From JBFYKJ01 sp041306005 (lineage in GTDB: Archaea > Altiarchaeota > Altiarchaeia > JAFGQM01), in assembly GCA_041306005.1 (NCBI GenBank), contig JBFYKJ010000001.1:1-21466 (forward strand): DNA of 21,466 nt, read 5' to 3'. The translations under genes were made by a program, and so were the position numbers. The notes under the pieces were generated by a model. That model ran no database searches, was not told the DNA's origin, and saw nothing but the letters and a program-made list of their open reading frames with translations. Of the stretch, positions 8,565 through 14,328 are shown in pieces; positions within the stretch are counted from its first letter, which is position 1; every line of letters begins with the position of its first letter.

Positions 8565-8932
8565 CAGGATTTAAGGGCCTTGTTGATCCGTTTGACCAGA
8601 TCGTCGTTGTCAAAGGGCTTTGTCACGTAGTCGGATATCCTAAGCGCCTTCAATTCGCCCTTGCCGGCCTCGGACAGCAGGGCGACCGTCAGGAAGATGA
8701 CCTTCACGCCCTTGAGATTCGGGTCCTTGCGCATCATCTCGCAAAGCGCCCTGCCGGATACCTTTGGCATGAACATGTCAAGGAGGACGAGGTCGGGCTT
8801 TTCCATCGCCATGACATCCAGCGCCTCATCCCCGTCGGCAGCGAAGTCGGTTTCAAATCCCTCCGATTGCAGGAGCAGGCCTACGGCCTTCCTTATGTTC
8901 GGTTCGTCGTCCACTATCAGCACCCTAGCCAT
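8564..8932 (-). CDS. Single-domain response regulator (CheY-like receiver)
   Basis: The 122-residue protein is a complete receiver domain with nothing attached. The acidic pair is Asp8/Asp9 (VLIVDDEPN), the phosphorylated Asp is Asp52 (DLVLLDMFMPKVSG), the switch Thr is Thr82 (VIFLTV) and the conserved Lys is Lys105 (YVTKPF). As it has no output domain it must act by protein contact, or as an intermediate in a phosphorelay; the downstream kinase is the obvious phosphodonor. A strong ribosome binding site GGAGGTG (minus strand, 8937-8943) stands 4 nt before the ATG at 8932. The stop overlaps the kinase start by one base. A TATA-like TTTATATT (minus, 9027-9034) lies about 95 nt upstream, implying a leader of roughly 70 nt. 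Confidence 0.95.
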   Translation of the reverse strand: MARVLIVDDEPNIRKAVGLLLQSEGFETDFAADGDEALDVMAMEKPDLVLLDMFMPKVSGRALCEMMRKDPNLKGVKVIFLTVALLSEAGKGELKALRISDYVTKPFDNDDLVKRINKALKS

Positions 8933-8936
8933 AAGA

Positions 8937-8943
8937 CACCTCC
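8937..8943 (-). promoter_or_regulatory. Strong ribosome binding site of the response regulator
   Basis: GGAGGTG on the minus strand, 4 nt before the ATG. It is the clearest Shine-Dalgarno sequence in the window and fixes the start of the two-component operon. Confidence 0.75.
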
Positions 8944-9051
8944 AAGCTTGTTTTACTTGTAACTATCTTACGCACCTCGCGCGCTGATGCCCCTCTGCCA
9001 TCCACCCTACCTATAACGGACTGTGCAATATAAACGCGTTTCCGGACGGCA

Positions 9052-9282
9052 TCACTTGAACCTGTCGTTTATGTCCCTCTCGACATCGCTAGGGTCGAAG
9101 TTCTGCCCCCACTCCAAGTCCTCTTTTTCTAACTTGGTCATTTCCACCCTCCCCAGTTTTCTCAATTTGAAGAGGGCGGCGACCGCCTCTCCCGCGCGAC
9201 CGCCGCCCCATAAAGGCTTGAGGTCTAGATGCGCTAGTTGGCTCCGTTCCTTTGCGAGCACTGGCGTTTTTTTGATTTGCAC
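9052..9282 (-). CDS. Doubtful small ORF of unknown function
   Basis: A 76-codon frame with GTG start (9280-9282) encodes MQIKKTPVLAKERSQLAHLD and so on, ending DPSDVERDINDRFK. Codon use (CTA, TTA, TTG, CCT) is unlike the neighbours, and the region is richer in A+T. Inside it, GGGAGGGTG stands 3 nt before an in-frame ATG that would yield only about 29 residues (MTKLEKEDLEWGQNFDPSD...). So the true product may be the short peptide, the 76-residue form, or nothing. No family is recognised. It precedes the two-component operon on the same strand, but the operon's TATA-like box lies only 18 nt beyond its stop. Listed because nothing else explains this stretch. Confidence 0.3.
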   Translation of the reverse strand: MQIKKTPVLAKERSQLAHLDLKPLWGGGRAGEAVAALFKLRKLGRVEMTKLEKEDLEWGQNFDPSDVERDINDRFK

Positions 9283-9333
9283 CCCAGGCCCATTTCCCGT
9301 TGACTGCCTTCCTCGATATGAGGGGGCAGCTGT

Positions 9334-9424
9334 ACCAAAGAGGCCTTCCGGGTTTTCGGCGTCCTCGCCGCCCGGCCCTTTTTACCGACTTTTAGGCCGG
9401 CCGGTTATTTTGGCCCTCTTTGGT
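9334..9424. other. Structured 91-nt non-coding element
   Basis: A 10-bp perfect inverted repeat (ACCAAAGAGG 9334-9343, CCTCTTTGGT 9415-9424) closes a segment with further self-complementarity. CCGGG (9348-9352) pairs with CCCGG (9371-9375) around an inner stem CGGCG (9357-9361)/CGCCG (9366-9370) with loop TCCT. CCGGCC (9372-9377) could instead pair with GGCCGG (9395-9400). No convincing frame covers it. It may be a structured RNA of either strand or a remnant of a small inverted-repeat element. No target-site duplication is seen at its ends. Confidence 0.4.
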
Positions 9425-9462
9425 TATTCCTTCTAGAAGGACGGTCTATAAAAACCTTATAC

Positions 9463-9500
9463 TTTATATAACGTCTATAGACAGTATATTGGTTTAAATA
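9463..9500 (+). promoter_or_regulatory. Promoter and palindromic operator candidate of the ribbon-helix-helix genes
   Basis: TTTATATA (9463-9470) and TTTAAATA (9493-9500) are TATA-like. Between them is the perfect 10-bp palindrome GTCTATAGAC (9473-9482). If TTTAAATA is the working box, transcription begins near 9525, within the first 27-bp repeat, and the palindrome sits just upstream, where a repressor or activator dimer could bind. Another palindrome, TTCTAGAA, is at 9431-9438. Confidence 0.45.
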
Positions 9501-9509
9501 CCCCCTGCC

Positions 9510-9590
9510 CTAATCTATACGCGAAGCGCCGAAGCGCTAACCTATACGCAAAGCGCTTCATCGCTAATCTATACGCGAAGCGCTCGCACA
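9510..9590 (+). repeat. Three 27-bp tandem repeats in the leader of the first RHH gene
   Basis: The core CTAATCTATACGCGAAGCGC occurs at 9510-9529 and 9564-9583, with a two-mismatch copy (CTAACCTATACGCAAAGCGC) at 9537-9556; the period is exactly 27. The last unit ends directly at the ATG at 9591. AGCGCTTC (9552-9559) can pair with GAAGCGCT at 9531-9538 or with GAAGCGCT at 9577-9584, giving two mutually exclusive 8-bp hairpins. Confidence 0.85.
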
Positions 9591-9710
9591 ATGCAAATGA
9601 AGTACACCACAATCCAGCTGACCCCGAAGACGAGGGAGCTCATAAGGCGGCGCGGCAGGATGGGCGAGAGCTACGAGGCGATAATACTGAGGCTGCTGAA
9701 CAGGAAATGA
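9591..9710 (+). CDS. Very small ribbon-helix-helix protein
   Basis: A 39-residue product starts MQMKYTTIQLTPKTRELIRR and ends with a helix SYEAIILRLLNRK. This is the full ribbon-helix-helix pattern of short archaeal CopG/VapB-like proteins: a strand with alternating hydrophobic residues (YTTIQLT), a first helix (PKTRELIRRRGR), a turn MGES and a second helix (YEAIILRLL). Such proteins dimerise through the strand, which also enters the DNA major groove, and they act as repressors, antitoxins or plasmid segregation proteins. Nothing beyond the DNA-binding fold is present. Thr residues in the strand (Thr6, Thr7) and Gln9 would face DNA. No ribosome binding site is visible; the start directly abuts the 27-bp repeats. 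The next gene, 55 nt on, also has this fold. Confidence 0.75.
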   Translation: MQMKYTTIQLTPKTRELIRRRGRMGESYEAIILRLLNRK

Positions 9711-9765
9711 TCTTTCTTCAAAGCCGCGCAGCGGCAATGGCCCGGGCGAGGGCGTCAGCAATAAG

Positions 9766-10062
9766 ATGACAATGGACCGGAAGGCATGCATATCTGTTGA
9801 TGAGGATACGAAGAACAAGCTGAAAGCGATGGGCTCTAAGGGCGACACGTACGACGACGTGATAAACGGGCTTATGGGGCTTAGCATGATACTGTCCGAC
9901 TCAAAGCTCGCGACGTCGCTTGCCCGCGACTGCGGTATGGACGAGGCGTTCGTCAAGAAATTGGGGAAATTCTGCGAGGGTTTGGTGGAACGCGGCGCGC
10001 GCTACCGGAACTTCGACTACGCGGCGCAGAAGATGATGATAAGGCTTGACATGCTGAGCTGA
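9766..10062 (+). CDS. Ribbon-helix-helix protein with extra helical C-terminal region
   Basis: The 98-residue product has an N-terminal ribbon-helix-helix unit at about 5-38 (KACISVDEDTKNKLKAMGSK, then GDTYDDVINGLM). About 60 further residues, helical and charged (LATSLARDCGMDEAFVKKLG), follow. Two in-frame ATGs (9766, 9772) are possible starts; the second begins just before the strand. The N-terminal unit closely resembles the 39-residue neighbour in layout (strand, helix, G(E/D)(S/T)Y turn, helix), so the two could form homo- or heterodimers. The C-terminal part could bind a toxin or add oligomerisation, but no toxin gene is adjacent. The same strand and a 55-nt gap without a clear promoter suggest co-transcription. 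It is convergent with the CxxCxxCC gene. Confidence 0.75.
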   Translation: MTMDRKACISVDEDTKNKLKAMGSKGDTYDDVINGLMGLSMILSDSKLATSLARDCGMDEAFVKKLGKFCEGLVERGARYRNFDYAAQKMMIRLDMLS

Positions 10063-10110
10063 TCGCCTTTTCGGCTGCTGCGGTTTATTGCGCCGCCCCG
10101 GCAATCCCGG

Positions 10111-10494
10111 TCATTTGCGCCGCTTGCCCTTTTCCTCGGGGGCAAGCATGGCGCAGGCGTCTTCCGGCAGGACACCGCCTTCCCATTTCAGGGAGCCTGC
10201 GCCGGTGTCCCTCCGCGTGGGCGTTGTGCCCCTTAGGCCGATATGCGATGCGGCTTTCCCCGCATCGACGTTTAAGCTCATCAGGTGGGCCTTTTTCGCA
10301 TTGACCGCAGTTATGAGGTCGGCCATCTCGCCCGGATGCACCTGCTTGTTGCCGTGGCAGCATGTGCCGCATTGGTAGCACTCGTCGCCCATAGGCTCGA
10401 GGTCCGGCGAATGCCCGTGGAAATCTGCGGGGCGAAGCTTCCTGCACACGCGGGGCTTGTTCTCATGGACGAGGCATACTACTCTGGGAGCCAT
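10111..10494 (-). CDS. CxxCxxCC (YkgJ-type) metal-chelating protein with swapped motif order
   Basis: The 127-residue protein has the cysteine signature of the zinc/iron-chelating CxxCxxCC family: Cys39-x2-Cys42-x2-Cys45-Cys46 (CYQCGTCCHGN), later Cys114 (ACAML). It also has CLVHENKPRVCRKLRP, with Cys7 and Cys17. In YkgJ-like proteins the block C(S/T)(I/V)Y(E)xRPxxCR comes after the CxxCxxCC block and after a CxFL block; here it comes first. In-frame TAA codons immediately upstream of the ATG (10492-10494) exclude a longer N terminus, and the protein ends 13 residues after Cys114, so the order is not an effect of start choice. The role of the family is not settled; a bound Fe-S cluster or metal is assumed. 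Soluble. It lies downstream of uvrB on the same strand, beyond an 85-nt gap with its own TATA-like TTTTTTA. Confidence 0.8.
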   Translation of the reverse strand: MAPRVVCLVHENKPRVCRKLRPADFHGHSPDLEPMGDECYQCGTCCHGNKQVHPGEMADLITAVNAKKAHLMSLNVDAGKAASHIGLRGTTPTRRDTGAGSLKWEGGVLPEDACAMLAPEEKGKRRK

Positions 10495-10579
10495 GCTTTA
10501 TTATCCGTCTTGCGGGTAAAAAACATTCGGGCCTGGGCGGCTTATTGCGGGCAGTCTTTTTAGCCTAATCTTCGGTGTA

Positions 10580-12568
10580 CTATTTCCCTATCCGCTCCCT
10601 AAGGTTCTTTATCCTATCCCTCAGGCGTATAGCGGTCTCAAAGTCGAGCTCGTCCGCCGCCTCCCTCATCTCGGCCTCAAGGCCGATGAGGATATTCGGT
10701 ATGTCAGTCTTCGGTATGTGCTTCACATCCTTCAAATCGACCTCTTTCTCCTTAATCGGTTTGACTATTGTCTTGGGGGTTATGTTCTTCTTCTTGTTAT
10801 ACGCCAGCTGCATCTCTCTCCTCCTCTTTGTCTCAAGGAGGGCTTGTTTTATCGAGTCTGTCAACTTGTCCGCATAGAGGACGACTTTCGAGTCGACGTT
10901 CCTCGCCGCCCTGCCGATTATCTGTATCAGGCTGCGCGCGTCCCTCAGGAACCCTTCCTTGTCGGCGTCAAGTATCCCGATAAAGCCGACTTCCGGGATG
11001 TCTATCCCCTCCCTGAGGAGGTTGATCCCCACAAGGACGTCGAATTTACCCAGCCGGAGCTGGCGTATTATCTCGCTCCTCTCAAGGGTCTCGATGTCCG
11101 AGTGCAGGTACCTTGTCTTTATCCCCTGCTCGGCGAGGTACTCGCTCAATTCCTCCGCGAGTTTCTTAGTGAGCGTCGTGACAAGGGCGCGGTTCCCGTC
11201 TTTGACAACCCTCGCGATCTCGGCCTTCAGGTCCTCGACTTGCCCTTTTATCGGCCTCACCAGAACGCCCGGGTCGACTAGGCCGGTCGGGCGGATTATC
11301 TGCTCGACGAGCTGGGACGACCTTCCGGTTTCATAATCCCCCGGCGTCGCGGAGACAAAGACCGTGCTGCACAGGTCCATGTATTTCTCGAACTCCTGGA
11401 ACTTGAGCGGCCGGTTGTCGTACGCGCTCGGGAGGCGAAAGCCGTAATCTATAAGGGCCTTCTTTCTCGACTTGTCCCCGTTGTACATCGCGTGCAGCTG
11501 CGGCACAGTCTGGTGGCTCTCGTCGATTATGAGGAGGAAGCCCTTTGGGAAGTAATCGATTAGGCAGAACGGCTTTTCCCCGGCGGCCCTCCCGTCGAAG
11601 TGTCTTGAATAATTCTCTATCCCCTTGCAAAACCCGGTCTCCTTGATCATCTCAAGGTCGTGGAGCGTCCTTTGCTTCAAACGGTGCGCCTCGATCATGT
11701 CAAGTTCGGGAAGCCTTTCCTCAAGCTCATCCCTTATCGCGTCCTCGGCGCTCTTCAGCTTCCCCTCGGGGATGACGAAGTGCTTGGCGGGGTAGACAAA
11801 GAAGTATGGGAGCGTGTTCACGACGGCGCCCGTTATCCTATCCACTTCAGCTATGCGCTCTATCTTGTCCCCGCACATCTCGACCCGCATTATGTTGTCA
11901 AAGTATCCCGGGATGAAGTCTATGGTGTCGCCCTTGACCCTGAACCGCCCGGGCATGAGTTCCGCCTCGTTCCTCTCGAACTGCGCGTCCACAAGTTTCA
12001 TCAGCAGGTCTTTCCTCCCGACCCCCTGCCCGACCGATATCTCAAACCCCATGTACGAGAAGTCTCTCGGGTCGCCGACGCTGTAGATGCACGATACCGA
12101 CGCGACGACTATTACGTCTTTCCTTGATAGGAGCGACGCCGTCGCCGCAAGCCTCATTTGCTCTATCTTCGGGTTTATCTGGGAGTCCTTCTCGATGTAC
12201 TGGTCCTTTGAGGGGATGTAGGACTCGGGCTGGTAATAGTCGTAATACGACACGAAGTACTCGACCCGGTTCTCGGGGAAGAACTCCCTGAATTCATTGT
12301 AGAGCTGGGCCGCAAGGGTCTTGTTGTGGGCGATGACGAGCGTCGGCTTTTGGGTCTCTGCTATCACGTTTGCCATTGTGAACGTCTTCCCCGAGCCGGT
12401 CACGCCAAGAAGTGTCTGCGACTTGTCGCCGCGGCTTATGCCCGCGACCAGCTTTCTTATCGCCTCCGGCTGGGACCCCTTCGGGGCGAAGTCCGAGACC
12501 AGGCGAAAGCTGGTTTCGGCATTCTTTGTCTGCGATTTTGGCCCCCTGCTTTCGGCTTTTTTGCCCAT
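10580..12568 (-). CDS. uvrB: UvrABC excinuclease subunit B (DNA damage-verifying helicase-like subunit)
   Basis: The 662-residue protein is full length for UvrB. Walker A is GVTGSGKT (55-62). The damage-probing beta-hairpin region reads VSYYDYYQPESYIPSKDQYI (about 107-126), and the DEAH-like box is IIDESHQTVPQ. Helicase motifs of the second RecA-like domain follow (ALVTTLTKKLAEELSEYL, REGIDIPEVGF, QIIGRAARN). A C-terminal UVR motif (about 625-660, LEAEMREAADELDFETAIRL) binds UvrC. UvrB is loaded by UvrA, opens the helix, verifies the lesion and positions UvrC for the two incisions. The start is ATG at 12566-12568, preceded by GAGGGATA. It lies 36 nt after uvrC and ends the uvrA-uvrC-uvrB cluster. 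The set is bacterial in origin and occurs in archaea by transfer. Confidence 0.98.
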   Translation of the reverse strand: MGKKAESRGPKSQTKNAETSFRLVSDFAPKGSQPEAIRKLVAGISRGDKSQTLLGVTGSGKTFTMANVIAETQKPTLVIAHNKTLAAQLYNEFREFFPENRVEYFVSYYDYYQPESYIPSKDQYIEKDSQINPKIEQMRLAATASLLSRKDVIVVASVSCIYSVGDPRDFSYMGFEISVGQGVGRKDLLMKLVDAQFERNEAELMPGRFRVKGDTIDFIPGYFDNIMRVEMCGDKIERIAEVDRITGAVVNTLPYFFVYPAKHFVIPEGKLKSAEDAIRDELEERLPELDMIEAHRLKQRTLHDLEMIKETGFCKGIENYSRHFDGRAAGEKPFCLIDYFPKGFLLIIDESHQTVPQLHAMYNGDKSRKKALIDYGFRLPSAYDNRPLKFQEFEKYMDLCSTVFVSATPGDYETGRSSQLVEQIIRPTGLVDPGVLVRPIKGQVEDLKAEIARVVKDGNRALVTTLTKKLAEELSEYLAEQGIKTRYLHSDIETLERSEIIRQLRLGKFDVLVGINLLREGIDIPEVGFIGILDADKEGFLRDARSLIQIIGRAARNVDSKVVLYADKLTDSIKQALLETKRRREMQLAYNKKKNITPKTIVKPIKEKEVDLKDVKHIPKTDIPNILIGLEAEMREAADELDFETAIRLRDRIKNLRERIGK

Positions 12569-12590
12569 TATCCCTCATGCGCTTACTCTC

Positions 12591-12634
12591 TCAGCCCCTT
12601 CGTTCTAAGCGGTCAGCCCCTTCTTTCTTAGCAA
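12591..12634. repeat. 22-bp tandem duplication at the 3' end of uvrC
   Basis: TCAGCCCCTTCGTTCTAAGC (12591-12610, then GG) is followed at once by TCAGCCCCTTCTTTCTTAGC (12613-12632, then AA); 18 of 22 positions agree. Read on the minus strand, the first-met copy codes for LLRKKGL of UvrC, and the second copy, shifted because 22 is not a multiple of three, supplies the TAG stop. Confidence 0.8.
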
Positions 12635-14197
12635 ACGGTTATAAGCTATCGCGAAGCGGTGCGCCTCGTCGCGGATCTCCTGGAGCAGCTTTAGGGCGTC
12701 GGTTTTCTCACCAAGACGGATCGGTGCGTCGCCGCCGGGCACATAGACCTCCTCGAACTCTTTGGCGATGGAAATCACAGGTATCTCCCGTTCCAGCCCG
12801 AGCTTCTTTAACTCACCAAGCGCCGCATTCAGCTGCCCTTTCCCGCCGTCTATCAGTATCAAATCCGGCATCTGCGACTTCTCATCGACAAGCCGGGAAT
12901 ATCTCCTCTTCACCACTTCCCCTATCGACCTGAAGTCGTCGGCGCCGACAAATCCCCGTATCTTGAACCTGCGGTAATTGCCCATGTCCGGCCGCCCGTT
13001 CCTGAACTGCACCATCGAGGCGACGTTTGACGTGCCCGACAGGTGCGAGACGTCGAAGCACTCGATTATTGCCGGGAGCTTTTCCAGATCTAGCCGTTCC
13101 CTTAAATCCGCCATCCTCCTCTCCCCCCCGAAGAAAGAGAGCTCCACGTTCTTCCCAACGAGGTCAAGAAGATGCTTTTTATCGCCCTTCTGCGGCACGA
13201 TAATCGCGACATTGCTCCCCCGCATCCCCGAGAGGTATTCAGCCATCCCGGGTTCGAGCGGCTCCGGGACTATGACCTCCTTCGGGACCGGGTTCTCGGA
13301 GTAGTACTGCGCGAGGAACTCGGTTAAGAAGCCGGCAGACTCACGACCTGCAGACCCGGGACCGGACATTGAGAACTCGAACTCGCGCTTGTTCTCGAGC
13401 ATCCCCTTCGCGACGTTGAAGAGCATGAGATAGACGGTGCCGTTCCTGATTTGGTAATTGACCACGTCCTCGTCGTATTCCCTGCCCCGCTCCATCCTTT
13501 GCCTTTCGCCCAGGTGTTTCACCGCGTCGAGCCGCTCCTTGAGCACCTTCGCGCGCTCGTAGTTCTGCGCGAGGGACTCTCTTTTCATCTCAGCCTCTAT
13601 GGCCTTCGCGAGTTCGGGCATTTTTCCCGAGAGGGCGGCTCTTACCGCCTTTACGGCCTCTGCGTAGCTATCGCGAATATCATTATCGCCCGCAGCCAGG
13701 CACGGCGCAAGGCAGAGCCCGATGCTTTCCCTCATGCACGCCTTCTTCGGCAGCCTCTTGCAGGTCCTCAGCTTGAACGCCTTTTTCAAAACGGCAAGGA
13801 CGTAGTCCCTTTCCTCCCCGGACACGAACGGGCCGAAGTACTCGCCCTTCCCGTCCCGCTTGCGGGATAGGAGAAGGCGCGGGAACGGTTCATCTGTCAA
13901 ACGGATGTACGCATATCTCTTCGCGTCCCTGAGGTCTATATTATACTTCGGGCTGTTCTTCTTTATCAGGTTGTTCTCGAGGATGAAGGCTTCGACGTCG
14001 CTGTCGGTGACTATGAAGTCAAGGGACGCTACGTTCTTCAGCATCGCTTCGGTCTTCGCGTCCTTATCTCTCTTCTGGAAGTAGCTCGAGACCCGCTTTT
14101 TCAGATCCTTCGCCTTGCCGACGTAAAGGACTTTGCCGTCGCCATCCTTGAACAGGTAGCAGCCCGGCTTGTCTGGTACGGCTTTAAGGTTTATCAT
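12605..14197 (-). CDS. uvrC: UvrABC excinuclease subunit C (dual-incision nuclease), lacking the C-terminal HhH pair
   Basis: The 530-residue protein has the GIY-YIG nuclease for the 3' incision (GCYLF at 12-16, LYVG at 24-27, Arg35, Glu74). A Cys cluster (Cys146, Cys154, Cys162, Cys166) follows; in other UvrC proteins this holds an Fe-S cluster. A UVR motif for UvrB binding is at about 203-230. The RNase H-like nuclease for the 5' incision has Asp382 (CFDVSH), Asp450 (LILIDGGKGQL) and His513 (DEAHRFA). It stops at LLRKKGLTA, just where the usual tandem helix-hairpin-helix region would begin; typical bacterial UvrC is near 600 residues. A 22-bp duplication marks this end. Residues about 277-290 (SGPGSAGRESAGF), in a variable loop, are encoded by heptamer repeats. 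The start ATG at 14195-14197 has a TATA-like box 20-28 nt upstream. Confidence 0.97.
   Translation of the reverse strand: MINLKAVPDKPGCYLFKDGDGKVLYVGKAKDLKKRVSSYFQKRDKDAKTEAMLKNVASLDFIVTDSDVEAFILENNLIKKNSPKYNIDLRDAKRYAYIRLTDEPFPRLLLSRKRDGKGEYFGPFVSGEERDYVLAVLKKAFKLRTCKRLPKKACMRESIGLCLAPCLAAGDNDIRDSYAEAVKAVRAALSGKMPELAKAIEAEMKRESLAQNYERAKVLKERLDAVKHLGERQRMERGREYDEDVVNYQIRNGTVYLMLFNVAKGMLENKREFEFSMSGPGSAGRESAGFLTEFLAQYYSENPVPKEVIVPEPLEPGMAEYLSGMRGSNVAIIVPQKGDKKHLLDLVGKNVELSFFGGERRMADLRERLDLEKLPAIIECFDVSHLSGTSNVASMVQFRNGRPDMGNYRRFKIRGFVGADDFRSIGEVVKRRYSRLVDEKSQMPDLILIDGGKGQLNAALGELKKLGLEREIPVISIAKEFEEVYVPGGDAPIRLGEKTDALKLLQEIRDEAHRFAIAYNRLLRKKGLTA
13335..13363 (-). repeat. Heptamer repeat inside uvrC
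   Basis: On the minus strand the stretch reads GGTCCCG GGTCTGC A GGTCGTG AGTCTGC: four 7-mers of a GGTYTRC-like type with one extra base. It encodes part of a glycine/serine-rich loop of UvrC. The same 7-mer unit occurs perfectly in uvrA on the plus strand. Confidence 0.45.
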
Positions 14198-14328
14198 CCT
14201 TGTGTCTTAGGGCCCCTAATATATACTAAGTAGCCCAATCTTACCCCTTTGTAGGTAAATTCTTACTTTTTGAGCACGATTTGTCCCTATTCGCCCCATA
14301 TTTGCCCATATTAGCCTTAGGCTGCGCT
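14198..14328 (-). promoter_or_regulatory. uvrC promoter region between uvrA and uvrC
   Basis: This 131-nt gap is AT-rich. TATATATTA (minus strand, 14217-14225) is a TATA-like box about 25 nt before the uvrC ATG. Directly inside it lies the palindrome TTAGGGCCCCTAA (14207-14219; 6-bp arms, one central base), in the region between box and start where a regulator could block transcription. Nearer uvrA, imperfect repeats of ATATGGG (minus strand, about 14286-14315) occur three times. uvrC-uvrB may therefore be transcribed separately from uvrA. Confidence 0.45.

Noticed and set aside
9334..9424. Insertion sequence from the 10-bp inverted repeat
   Set aside because: No transposase, only 91 nt, and no target-site duplication at the ends. 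Kept as a structured element.
9023..9436. Plus-strand frame of 137 codons through the non-coding stretch
   Set aside because: Low-complexity Pro/Ser/Arg product, no ribosome binding site, and it crosses the structured 91-nt element.
9510..9590. CRISPR array from the 27-bp repeats
   Set aside because: The whole 27-nt period is a partly conserved unit; there are no unique spacers of normal length and no cas genes.
9707..9769. Twenty-codon ORF overlapping the end of the first RHH gene as ATGA
   Set aside because: The product is Ala/Arg-rich without pattern (MIFLQSRAAAMARARASAIR); likely chance in the gap between the two RHH genes.
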